A stretch of 64,000 nucleotides of DNA from Stereum hirsutum FP-91666 SS1 (lineage: Eukaryota > Basidiomycota > Agaricomycetes > Russulales > Stereaceae): assembly GCF_000264905.1 (NCBI RefSeq), contig NW_006763132.1, positions 2,454,719 through 2,518,718 of the forward strand. The letters run 5' to 3'. The translations under genes and the position numbers were made by a program. The notes below the pieces were generated by a model. It was not told the origin of the DNA. It ran no database searches and worked only from the letters and a program-made list of their open reading frames with translations. Below, in pieces: positions 25,501 through 36,114 of this stretch. The stretch's first letter is position 1. Each line of letters opens with the position of its first letter.

Positions 25501-26517
25501 GACGTCCGACCTGGTGGTGTGCGCCGTCAAGGCTCCATGGGTGGGACAGGTTTAGGCCTCTATCTCTGTAAAAAGTAAGTATTTGGTTGAACCATCAACA
25601 TCACTATCCTGTATAACCATCTTGCCTATCATTCCAGGCTGGCCGAGCTCCAAGGCGGCAATATCAAAGTCTCGACGAGTATGCGGGGCGGGGCGGCATT
25701 TGATTTCTTCATCAAAACACGCTTGGGCGAACGATCACCAAGTCGCATGAGACAAACGTTCAAGCAATACCTGGATCGAACGTCTCAGTCTCCGACACCA
25801 ACGCGCACGCCGGTCACCACCCCGCCGGACGGTGTAGTACCTCCTCGTATAGCCTCTCTATCGGCTCCACCTTCCCCGGCTACTATTCTGCTTCCATCTT
25901 TGGCTGACACACGAAGGAGCGATAACTCAGCAAGATCTGCGAAGTTGATCCTCGTTGTAGAGGATAATGTGAGATTCCGTCCCTCATCACAAGTCGTTCG
26001 AGTCTTTCGATGCTCATCCGCGGGTGTTATGTAGGCCATCAATCAACGACTTTTGTGCAAGCAGCTTTCAAAGGCCGGGTTCACGACCGCCGGTGCAAAC
26101 CATGGTCTCGATGGTCAGTATTGTTGTCTTTGTCACATCTCCTGCTACTCACTGCTAACATGACGACTCTGGTAGCTCTGAATTACTTACAAAACCTTGA
26201 GAAACAATATCCCGCTGCATGCCTCATGGATTGTGAGATGCCGATCATGGATGGTCTCGAAGCTGTCACGAGGATACGAGCGATGGAGGCCGAAGGGAAG
26301 CTCCGAAGTTCATGTCTGCCCGTTTATGCAGTGTAAGTCTTTCCCTTGCTCACACGCCTAATTATACTTTTTATGTGTTCTGACGTTTTCCATCGATAGG
26401 ACGGGGAATGCTCGACAGGGTCAAGTGGATGCCGCTAAAGCGGCCGGGATGTCTGATGTCTATATCAAGCCATATAACATCGCAGACATCGTTCAACGCA
26501 TCGACGCGTTGATCTGA
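19550..26517 (+). CDS. Dual hybrid histidine kinase (two HK and two receiver modules)
   Basis: One very large signalling protein of roughly 1,800 residues, in about 25 exons. Order: an N-terminal region; a PAS-like sensor (LGPISSWPQSLHTAVSILL, then WSYIPVMIEDGSVGGIIN); a GAF-like region (about 21060-21800); HisKA 1 with FFQNVSHELRTPLTL (His codon 21889-21891); HATPase 1 with VVFNLLSNAVKYTSKG, VEDSGCGIPP and GAGIGLAL; receiver 1 with VILLAEDN, the phospho-Asp codon at 23557-23559 and FLVKPFS; a second PAS (ISELSPVAIFETDES); HisKA 2 with SVSHELRNPISAI (His codon 24674-24676); HATPase 2 with ISDSGPGINSEDHARLF and GGTGLGLYLCKK; and receiver 2 with LILVVEDN, MDCEMPIMDG (Asp 26229-26231) and YIKPYNI. 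All phosphorelay residues are present. This layout recalls Cryptococcus Tco2 and other basidiomycete dual hybrid kinases. No TM segment is seen, so it is probably cytosolic. The stimulus is unknown. Confidence 0.9.
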
Positions 26518-27632
26518 GCCGATCTGGCCGTCTTTATCCCTGATACCCTTACATCATCGGCATCTTCTCCTTGCGAGCCATTGCTGGCATCACAATGACC
26601 ACAATCCTTTGTTTCTTCTCAGCGCACCCTACACTCTCACTTTCACGCATAAGCGCTTCTCAAGAAGTTCATCTATCACGCCATATCTTCTTTCCGAATT
26701 ATTGCGTCCATCACCTCTGGCACATTCTAAGTTATCATCGCTTTCACCGTCTCGTTCTGCTGTATTGTAACTGATCGTCATTGTTTTCGCACCTCTGGAT
26801 CTTGGTTGTCCCCACGTTTACCTGGCATGTAATTTGTATCTTCGCAACGTCTCTTTCCTGCTTCCGCTTCAAGTCACCTTCCCACACACTCGCTACCATC
26901 TTGACAGTGGGGTGCATGGTGGTACATTTTAACCACTATCCTTTCCACCGGCCTCTGCGCAGTGCAGCCTGCCCTCAGGCTACATAGCTAGATACCTTAC
27001 TTATGTGTTGCCTGGGAGGTTACTTATAGAATAACAGGCTCGCTCAGCATGCTCAGATCGTACTCACATGGCCTGGCTCTGCACCGCATGATGTTGTCGT
27101 AGATGTAACGTTTGTCTTCTTCCGCCCCTTCTGCTAGCACATCGCTGGCTAATCCCAGAGAGTCACTTTAGTAAACGGAGCGCGCGGAGCTCGGACACCC
27201 ATGGTCCGTGCTTATTTTATCCTTGCTGCTTGTCTTGTGCTCTCTGTGCCATGCACAGTACACATGAAAATAGAATCCTGTCAATTAAGCTACCGTATAG
27301 TTTGTATGATATGATATCTCGATAACATCTCCACTGCATTTACGGTGGTTGTTGAATTACTACTTTTGTGTTTATTTGTGTACCAGATGGTCGAGGAACG
27401 TGTAAACGGATGCCATTTAGACTTTCAAACTTATCTGATATGATTAGATCACACGCGCTGCGGAATTAATCTCTTCGTGATTGCCATTTGGATGGGTCCC
27501 GCCGATCTTCCGTGTCCTCTCGCCTTCCACCATCTACCCCGATCCAGCAATGATCAGTTCACCTCTTCCTCTCCCTTTCCTACTCATCTCTCAGGGTTCT
27601 GTCCTCCGCGAGCTTCCACTCCATTAGACACG
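26518..27632. other. Intergenic: kinase 3' flank and synthetase A promoter
   Basis: No gene is supported. The first part is the 3' flank of the histidine kinase and is T/C-rich. The right end holds the promoter of the first NIS synthetase, including the GATA-type element at 27431-27444. An in-frame upstream ATG at 27492 would extend synthetase A by 47 residues. Confidence 0.6.
27431..27444 (-). promoter_or_regulatory. Candidate iron-GATA factor site upstream of NIS synthetase A
   Basis: The + strand reads TTATCTGATATGAT. Its first nine bases are the complement of ATCAGATAA, an exact match to the ATCWGATAA consensus described for fungal siderophore-repressing GATA factors (SRE/SreA/Sre1 class). 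It lies 189 bp upstream of ATG 27633, or 48 bp upstream of the alternative ATG 27492. The identical 14-mer recurs before synthetase B. Confidence 0.6.
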
Positions 27633-29939
27633 ATGATTGAACCCGACCTAGCCGCCGCCACACAGCGTGCCTCTTTCGCCACAACCGCCCGTCTTTTCTC
27701 TTGTCTTATAACGGAAGGACTTGTTCGAGCTCTATATATACCTTTGGGAGCGCCAAAGGAGACCTCTGATGCTACTGGGGCATGTATCGCATTCAATGGT
27801 ACTACTTCAGAGTGCGAACTGTTGGCCGTGATTCCACTTCGCCACATCCCGGTCTTCAAGCATGGCGTGGCTTCCGATGCTAGGGGGCGAGAAATTGGGC
27901 TATTAGATCCTATGGACATGATGCCTCTTGTATATCATGTACATCGGCCAGAAGTGACGAATGGTCATGCTGTTCCTGAGAACTCGGTGCGTTCATAGTA
28001 CCATTCTCTTCACAATCCTTCATGCTTGCCAACAAGTCCATGCTCTTTCTTTAATCTTGCACACAGCATGCGCACCTCACCGCTGCCCTTATAACCAGCA
28101 TTTCATCCCCTGCGTGGTTGTCTACTCTTGGCTATACCCCCGTTCTCATCGCGTCCACAGACCCAATCCCCCTGTGGTATCAGTTTGCCACAGGTATCAG
28201 CCTCGAGCCACAGCTTACCGCAGATATCGCAGAGGAGCTGAAGAGCGCAGTGGCATGGCAAACGTACTCGTATTCGCACCCTCCCAAGGCACCTGGGCTT
28301 GACAACCCGAGCATCGACTGGGAACAGTCTATTGTCGAGGGACATCCTACTCATCCCGTGCGTAATCATAAATCCATAATCTACATGACGCCGATGTTCA
28401 CACCTCAGCAATTGTATCTAGATGCACAAAACTCGACACTTTCTTCCTCCCATCCCACCTATTACACCAGGCTCTTACGATCTTTACAACCCATCTATCC
28501 GCCTCGTCATCCTTCCGAAAACTAGCCTCAAGATCACAGGTCCATTCTCGGATCTGACGAAGGCGATTCGGGAGGAGGCAGAGAAACGAGCAGGTGGTCC
28601 AATCGTCTCGCATGATGATGAGGTCGTGATACCGGTGCATGAATTGCAAGTGTGGCATATTCGGGAGAAATTTCCGGAGGCAAGGATACTGGAGAAAGAG
28701 TTCAGTGTTCCTGCCAGGGCACAACAAAGCATTCGGTCGGTTTGATTATTCATCCACTTAACAGGCGACGCAGTACTCAATAACGTGTCAAATTCAGCTC
28801 GGTTATCTTGCCCGGAACTCTCAAAGAGACGTCTCTCAAGCTCGGCGTGGGCATCAAGCTCACATCCGCCGTCCGCACTATATCGCCAGCCTCCGCGTTC
28901 CTAGGCCCTCGCTTCTCTTCGGCTGTCGTCCCTCACCTCACGTTCGACCGTAGTATCCTCACTGTGGCCAAAGAGTTGGCAAGCGTGGTGCATGTGAACG
29001 ATGACGGTGAGGTGGCGAAGCACTGCGCTGCGATCGTAAGAGAGTGTTGGGAGAATCTCAGCGAGGATACGGGCACTAATGAAGGGAAGTCGGTGGGTAG
29101 GGAGAGACATATTGTGTGCACGAGTTTGGTTGAAAGTGGACACGCGGATGTCGAGAACGGGGTCCCGACTATCGTGCGAGTATTCGGGTTGGACACCGAG
29201 GAGAGGAGGCTACGGTGGCTGGACGAGTAGGCCTTTCATCGTTGATCATACTCTTCGCATTATCGGGTTTTCACTGATTCGTTCTGCCTCATCCTTGTCT
29301 AGCTTCGTTCAGCTGTTTTATGCCGCGTTCCTTCCACCGATGCTTCACAACGGTGTCGCATTCGAGGCCCATCCTCAAAATACGGTCTTGCGTGTATCTC
29401 TCGACGGACCCGAACCTAAACTCCTTGGCTTCATTATCCGCGACTTCGGTGGTCTCAGAATCCACCCACCCACGCTGCTCTCGTCCACGCATCTCAAAAT
29501 AGACACTCCCATAGATGAGATCATCACACCCGGACATTCAATCCTTGCCGATACGTTAGACGATGTTTACACGAGGATGTATCACACCGTCGTGCATAAT
29601 CATTTTCAGCAGCTGGTGAGGGTGCTTGGTCTGCATTACAATGGCAAGGGGTGGGAAATAGTGCGGGAACGACTGAGAGAAGCGTTGAGTGCGGAGAAAT
29701 ATAATGGTAAGGCAGAGGGGCTCCGGGAGGCCTGGTTTGGCGGCGAAGGGAAGGAGAGGTGGGCGGTGCCGGGGAAGTGTTTCATGAGGATGAGAATGGT
29801 GGGCATGTATAGGCATGTGAGTGTACCACGCTTTCGTCGTTCTCTTCTCAATTCGCTCACGCCATGACTTGTTCAGCATCTACACGAACCCTTTCCCAAC
29901 TTGCTATATTACAAAGGGTCGGAGCAGGAACAGTCTTGA
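27633..29939 (+). CDS. NIS siderophore synthetase A (IucA/IucC family)
   Basis: Predicted ATP-dependent ligase joining a carboxylic acid such as citrate to an amine or alcohol in NRPS-independent siderophore (NIS) synthesis. Family motifs are all present. EGHPTHP at 28337-28357 is followed after an intron by MHKTR. The adenylate site LKLGVGIKLTSAVRTIS carries Lys (28838-28840), Thr at +8 and Arg at +12. FEAHPQN is at 29361-29381, then IIRDFGGLRI. A FhuF-like C-terminal region contains RVLGLHYNGKGWEIV. Six exons: about 27633-27986, 28067-28357, 28422-28732, 28798-29226, 29303-29817 and 29878-29939. Total is about 650 residues, normal for the family. The last exon ends YKGSEQEQS. The product is unknown. 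Such genes are well known in bacteria and, among fungi, for rhizoferrin in Mucoromycota. The start could instead be 27492. Confidence 0.88.
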
Positions 29940-30334
29940 TGGACAGCCTTTTGTGTAATCACTTATTCGTATCTGAATTCGCGGTCTATGAAAGAAGCTT
30001 ATTCGTGACATTGCGTTCGTATACAACTGTGTCTGGACTTCTTGCATCAAAAGGTATTGGTCCATTACACCGCAGCACCTTATGCGCACTGACCTACCGA
30101 GGAGGACGGGGTACGAGGCGCGATTACCGTCAGTTCGAAGCTAACTTACCTCCATCCATCTTCCATCCATTTCTCGCACCATAACTCGGCTGTAATGATT
30201 TCTAAGCGTTTGTTGTGGGACCACCTACATATATCTTGTCTGCCGTTTATCTTGCGCAAGCGTTACGGCCGTGTACTGGTCGCGACGGTGTGCAACCAAC
30301 ATTAATATTCGCGGGTAAAACTGGGTCAGGCCCA

Positions 30335-30343
30335 ATCGGATAA
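30335..30343 (+). promoter_or_regulatory. Secondary GATAA element upstream of NIS synthetase B
   Basis: ATCGGATAA on the + strand differs from the ATCWGATAA iron-GATA consensus at one position. It lies about 30 bp left of the better element, in the opposite orientation. Paired GATA sites are common in fungal siderophore promoters. Confidence 0.4.
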
Positions 30344-30373
30344 GATGAGATTTCGAGAAACCCGAATGCGCAG

Positions 30374-30387
30374 TTATCTGATATGAT
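30374..30387 (-). promoter_or_regulatory. Candidate iron-GATA factor site upstream of NIS synthetase B
   Basis: Same 14 bases (TTATCTGATATGAT) as at 27431-27444, containing the complement of ATCAGATAA. Here the following base also creates a forward GATAA. It lies about 340 bp upstream of the B start codon. Confidence 0.6.
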
Positions 30388-30726
30388 AAATCTCATGAGA
30401 TGTGATGAAACACGATCGGCTAATGCCACAACAGGCGCGGATCTCGGTCAAAAGTTCTTTGACTGTGTGGCGAGGATTCGAAGACTTGGCCCAGTCTCGG
30501 AATGTCCGAAAGCCTACGACATAAACAATTCCATGGTTCACATCGCCAGTTTTAGTTATTCCGGCCCTCTTATATTTTCTACAGTGACCTGCCATGATCA
30601 CCCTCCGTCTCTTTCCCCCTTGCTCAGACCCGACTCATCCCTGATCCTTTCTCAAACCTAGCTTCACTGGCTGATTCCCGCGCATACTCTGTGGCCACTG
30701 GCATCGCTAGCGCGTATCATTTCGCT

Positions 30727-33127
30727 ATGACGGTCCTTGTCTCGAGCCATCGCCTCTTACGAACTTTTCCAAAGGGCCCATCGCATGCAAAGTACACGGC
30801 TGTCAGTCACTCGAGCCACTCCACTACCCCGCATGCTCAGACATATACAAAGACCCCTGCTGTCGTATGTCGCCTCCCTTCAGCTGAAAAGGCAGCTTTT
30901 GCGGTTACGTCGCGTCTATTGTCCTCCATCGTCACAGAGGGACTCCTTCCTGCCGTCTATGTCCCTCTAGACGACTCTTCGATGGCTCCTGGCGTCTGCG
31001 TCATTCTTGCGGGGAATCGGACGTTAGGCCCACTGCGCGCGATCGATGTATATGCTATAGTACCTCTTCATCATCAGCCTCTGCTCAAACCCCGCGAAGC
31101 GACTACGGCCTTGGGGAGACCGGTGTGGCTCCTCGATCCTTTTGACATGCTGCCCTGCGTTCTCGAACCTCGGGATTGTTCGTTCTTGCCCGGGCAGTTC
31201 ACCGTAAATATATTCTGCGTTCATCAATGCACGCTTGTCTAAACTTTTTCTGGGGTATAGGATGACCTGCAAAGCACCATCGTGCACACGATGGCGCAAG
31301 CTCCGTGGCACTTTGCGGCGTCGCACGTGTCCTTCACGGAGACACTCGACCCCGTTCACTTGTGGAACAAGTTTGCGAAGATCGTTGGTATCGATGAAAG
31401 TCTTCGGACCGGGCTTGGCGAGGAGTTCCACAACTCTTTGACTTATCAAAGTGGGTGTCATCATTCCACCCGCCACGTCTACACGGTGACGACCAAAAAA
31501 ATTACAACTGACCTTTCCTCTAGAGGTTGTCTACGACCGTCTGCCGCGGCTTCCCAGTGCCTTGTCGCCTCCAATTGAATGGGAACAGAGCCTCATCGAG
31601 GGACATCCTACCCACCCTGTATGTCAGCTAAAGACTTCGGAGTATGATTTACACTTGACTGACGTTGCTGCGCCATCATAGTCCCATCGCGCTCGTCGTA
31701 CAATTCCTCCTCTCCCTCCCACCTCTCCCACGACTCATGATTGGTACCGTCCCGTTGTCCGTTTTGTTCTCATCCCCCGCCAACAACTCGACATCTACGG
31801 TGCCTTCGAAGATGAGATCTCCGCACTGGTCAGCAGTATCGCTGAACAATGCGGCAAGCAACACATCGTCTCCACTGCCAACGATGAAGGCAAGGTATTG
31901 ATGCCCATCTACGGTCTCCAGCTGCCCAATATTCTGGAAAAGTTTGGTGATGAAGGTGTTGAAATTCTGGACGACGACTTCAGTACTCCCGCCCTCGGCC
32001 AGGCCAGCTTGCGCACCGTCGCCCTCCCAGACTATCCTTCCATTCTCCTCAAACTCTCTGTCGGCATCACCGTCTCCTCCGCTCTGCGTACTATCTCACA
32101 TTTTACGGCCAATATCGGACCGCGACTTTCGAACCTCATCCCGATGTTGGGGATCGACAAAGAGATACTGTATGTTGAGCAGGAGGTCGCGAGTGCAGTA
32201 TGCATGAGGACGAAGGAGGGGCAGGAGATGCCTCACGACGTGGTCAAGCATCTGACAGCAGTGGTCAGGAGGCCGTACGAGACGAAGCCTGGTGAAGCTG
32301 TGATTTTGACTGCGGCGTTGGTGGAGCATGGACATGAAGGAGCTCAGCCCGGTGTCTCGGTAGTAGAGCATCTTTTCGGGCTGGACACTGATTTGAAGAG
32401 GGTGACATTCTTCGAGGAGTATGTATTCATCGCTTTCTTCCTGCGTATACCACGTCAACTGATCGAACATTCGCAGCTATACCCGTCTCCTTATGGCCGC
32501 TATGCTGCCACCAATGTTGCACAACGGACTTGCGTTCGAGGCTCACCCACAAAACACACTGGTCCGTATCGCGGTGAGGCCGCCTTCTGAAGAATGTCCT
32601 AACCCTTCCGCACGAGTTCTCGGCTTCGTCATTCGCGATTTGGGTGGCATTCGTGTCCACCCTCCTACCTTGAACGCATCTCTTGCTTCTTCTTCACCTT
32701 CCTCGCCCCCGTTCGAGTTCCTGCCCGAACATTGTATCGTCACCTCGACTGTCCAAGAGGCTGCCAAAAAGCTTTATCACACTCTGATCCACAATCAACT
32801 GCAGAGGTTGATCAGGGTGTTAGGCTTGCATTATGACGGGAGGGGTTGGGAGATCGTGAGAAGGGAGGTTGAGAGGAATGTTGGCAGAGATACGTGGTTG
32901 TGGAAAGTTTGGATGGAAGGGGAGGGCGGTAGGATCGAGAGCGTGCAAGGCAAGTGCTTGCTGAGGATGAAGATGCAGGGATTATATCGCGACGTGAGTT
33001 GTATTCGTGGTTTCTCTTCTTTTGCTGGTACTGATGTTGTCGTTTGTTCGGATGGGTGCAGTCCGTGTACGAAGATTTCCCAAACCTTATTCAATTCAGG
33101 CCGGAGGTAGCGGATGAGGTTGTTTAA
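30727..33127 (+). CDS. NIS siderophore synthetase B (IucA/IucC family), tandem paralogue of A
   Basis: Same family and exon plan as synthetase A. EGHPTHP is at 31598-31618, followed after an intron by SHRARR. The adenylate site reads LKLSVGITVSSALRTIS; Lys and Arg are kept, but Ser replaces Thr at +8. FEAHPQN is at 32535-32555, then VIRDLGGIRV. The C-terminal part has RVLGLHYDGRGWEIV, and the last exon ends SVYEDFPNLIQFRPEVADEVV (stop 33125-33127). Introns after EGHPTHP, before YTRLLMAAMLPP and after GLYRD sit where A has them. B has one extra intron (NSLTYQ/KVVYD) and lacks A's intron before VILPGT. About 690 residues. The Ser/His-rich N-terminal 50 residues are uncertain, because an early intron or a later start is possible. 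Confidence 0.87.
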
Positions 33128-34022
33128 GGGCCTCGACGACGTCCCGCAAGAGTTGTGGCGCCCGAAATACTGACTGTGGAAAAACTGGACTTGTGGGGCA
33201 CGAATTGAATACCGAATGGACAATGAACAAAGAAACAATGTGCTCTTCATCTGACTTATTCCTCTGTATCTACTTATTGCTTTACGCATTGATTTTCACT
33301 GTACAACGTCACCGTATTTTGTCTCCCGCGAAACTTCTATACAAGTGATCTTTGTAGCTTGAGTATCGCGAGCTTTATGTGTGCGTTTTGATGTGTGGAA
33401 AGAGCCTGGCTTGCTAAAATCTGCGGGCCACCAACGTTGCCCACTCCTTGTGGCGCGCCGGCGCTCGCCGACGAGTCGATGTGGACGATTGTTTCCTTGT
33501 TTCCACTCTCGCTTGAGACTTGCTCAGCCTTGTTCTCCCTCTCCGCACTTCCAGGTTCTTCCACGACTTCGCGCCGTTCTCTGTTGGACTCGTAAAACTC
33601 GTATCCAGTATCTACAGTGGTTCTGGCTGGTTATGATATCTTTCTATCGAAACTCTTAGTCGCGAGCGCCTGCCCGGCGTGTGCTCCCGACTCCCAACAC
33701 TATGTTTCCTAAACCTTCTGTCTTGAGGCCCACACGTACTTTTCTAACAAAGATGTGCACTCTCTATGGCCCGCGCCGGTACACACTGATTAGTTCATGG
33801 CCAACTCCCCAACTCGGGAGTTGCATAGCTTTCTGTGCTGCAGATAGGCGCCCCGTCATTGGCCATCTCGAGCTCGGCTCTGTTATGGATCCGCGGACAG
33901 GTCCTACAAGAGAATAATTCAAGACACAAGGGTATAAAGGACGTTCGTCTTGAGCGGTTTGAATTCGTTCCATCGATCCATCCTCACAAATATCCACTCT
34001 CACCGCAGTCTCTCTCATATAC
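33128..34022. other. Intergenic region
   Basis: Holds the 3' flank of synthetase B and the promoter of the next + strand gene. Short open frames on both strands have no recognisable domain or splice partners. Confidence 0.5.
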
Positions 34023-35379
34023 ATGATGTATGACGACAAGCCAGAAGAATACTCAAATAACAAGAAAAGTCAGCTTAAATACTACGCTGATTCACTACCC
34101 TCCTACGACGAGGTTTCATCCTCTGCCACTTCTGCCAGTGCCTATCGAGGGACCTCTCGCGGAATGAACGGGCGTTACTACGATGAAAGTACCTCGTTTA
34201 ACACTACCGCATATCCCCAACACCCTCAATCCCAGTCCTATGGCTTTCCAAATCCCTACGGCCATCCTAACCTGGGCCCATCCTCCTCTCGTCGCTACGC
34301 CACCCCGAACTTTCCACGCCAACCCGCCTCTTACTTTCCCCCAGAAAGCATTTCGCCATCCGTCAACATCACTAGCGCCACTTCTTACCCAGGCTTTACC
34401 TACACCGGCAGGGCCCCGCCTAGACGCGACCCATTTAACCCTCCTCCACCCTCCTTTTCTCGCGCTCCCCCTCCCACATCTCGCGGCATACCGTACACCG
34501 CCCTTCCTACGCAGATCCAAATTCCCTCCGCCAAACCTTCCGACCTCACCTCGGGATTCCTCCCCATCTTCCCCTCGCCGCATCTCCTCCTCGCACATGA
34601 CGTTCAGCCTGCCGATATTTCTCGCCTCTTGGAGGACTGCCACCTGATAGGTAAGCTGAACACGACGGATCAGATCGTGAGCGGGGTGTTACCCGCGGTA
34701 ATGGGCATGACGCCAATTACAGGGTTTCTAGTAGGGGAAGTAATGAAAGGAGGAATGGGAAAGAAGAAGGTACAAGACGTGAGAGGACTTGTTGAGGCAT
34801 GGGACGAGGCTTTTTTCAGGGCAAGAGGGTTGAGAATTTGGATTGAACAAGGGCCGAGTGTCAGCGGTGTCTCTAGGAGGAGATACGAAAGCGAATCAAC
34901 CGACTCCGGGAGCGAGAGTGATAGCGGAGATGATCACCGTCGTGCGAGATATGAGCGGGACGGAGGATACGTCGGACGTGATGAGGCGGGCTACACGCGT
35001 CAGGGCGATGGAATGGGATCAAAGGGAATGGGCGGTGGGTTGGGCGGTCTCCTGGCCATGGGTGATCGTAATCGTAAGGGTGGCATTATAAGGGGCCTCA
35101 TTGCGGAAGTGATGCAGAGCAGCGGCTCTATGACGTTGAACCGCAGCATAGAGAATGCAAGACATGAGAGGGACGCGAGAGGGGAGCGTCGGATGGAGGG
35201 ACGATCGGTCAGAGGGGACAGGCGGGCAAGGAAGGAGGACAGGAGAAGGGAGAAGAGGGCGGAGAAAAATGTGCGTACAATGTCTCTCAGAAATTTTTCC
35301 CTCGTCGCTCGTCCTGATGCTTATTTCTTTATTGCAGGAATTGAAAGGGTCATTGTATCTCGTGATCGGTAATGCTTGA
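34023..35379 (+). CDS. Uncharacterised protein with disordered N-terminus and conserved core
   Basis: Two exons. Exon 1 runs to a GTGCGT donor at about 35272. A short second exon encodes ELKGSLYLVIGNA and ends at TGA 35377-35379. The first 180 residues are rich in Pro, Ser and Tyr and include LPSYDEV, a common fungal PY-like linear motif. A more ordered segment follows, HDVQPADISRLLEDCHLIGK then TDQIVSGVLPAVMGM and LVEAWDEAFFRARGLRIW. A Ser/Glu patch and a highly Arg/Lys/Glu-rich tail complete it. I do not recognise the family and assign no function. No signal peptide or TM segment is evident. Confidence 0.75.
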
Positions 35380-36114
35380 GTCCCTCGATGCGTTTTCGGA
35401 CGCCACATATTTAGACATGCCCATTCCTTTTTGAATTCTCTCCGCGCCCCGTATGATTCATTAGTATTCGGTCCATATAGACATATTCTAGGCCATTCAT
35501 CGTTACATTTTGACGGAGTATACCCTCTCCAATGTTTTCGTTTTGGTGCGTGCAGCAAGCATCGTGCATTGGCATGTCCAATTGCGGTAACATCTTTTAC
35601 GTGCTCGAGTGTAGCACTGATATTCTAGGCTGTTCCGGGGCAATCCAGCCAAATCGAGCTTGAAGGGTTCCGAAGGTTCCACTAGTTCCAAGGAGAAGCG
35701 AAGTAAGATGATCCTGCAGAATTCGAAGACGGTGGTAACCTGCAGGGCTGCGGCTAACATTTGGCTAACATCTTCGCCGAGGAAGAGGAGATTTGCGGTA
35801 AGACCAAAATCATGTCAATATGTGGTCTTCGGTAGACATAAATCGACGTGAACAGCGAAGGACTTAGAGCTCGAGACAATAGTCTGAGAGAAGAGCCAGC
35901 GAAGGAAGGTCGATCGCCGGTGAAATTTGGATCGCACACATATGGGGAGGTTGCTGTAATCTTATCTGATAGCGCGAGATCCCGCATTGACGTATTTGGG
36001 TTGCGTGGATGCAACACGGGGTTGCCAATGTAAGCTCTTGCAAGCAATGACAACACAGACTCTTCAGATTTTCCCTCCTCCAGCGCTACAACGACCAAGA
36101 AGACAAAGACGGCC
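35380..36114. other. Intergenic region with a GATA-type site
   Basis: No gene is supported. It holds the promoter of the CS-domain gene. A third copy of the 9-bp GATA-type core lies at 35962-35970. Confidence 0.45.
35962..35970 (-). promoter_or_regulatory. GATA-type site upstream of the CS-domain gene
   Basis: TTATCTGAT on the + strand is the complement of ATCAGATAA and lies about 145 bp before ATG 36115. It lacks the extended 14-bp identity of the two synthetase sites. One copy of a 9-mer is expected by chance about every 130 kb when both strands are counted, so this one may be coincidental. Confidence 0.3.

Larger units (their letters stand above)
29940..30726. other. Intergenic: promoter of NIS synthetase B
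   Basis: No gene is supported here. The region separates the two tandem synthetases and contains the GATA-type elements at 30335-30343 and 30374-30387. It is about 790 bp, ample for an independent promoter. Confidence 0.6.

Noticed and set aside
34116..34643. Long minus-strand open frame opposite the disordered protein gene
   Set aside because: It is antisense to a well-supported exon, is Gly/Arg-rich from the complementary Pro/Ser codons, and has no domain.
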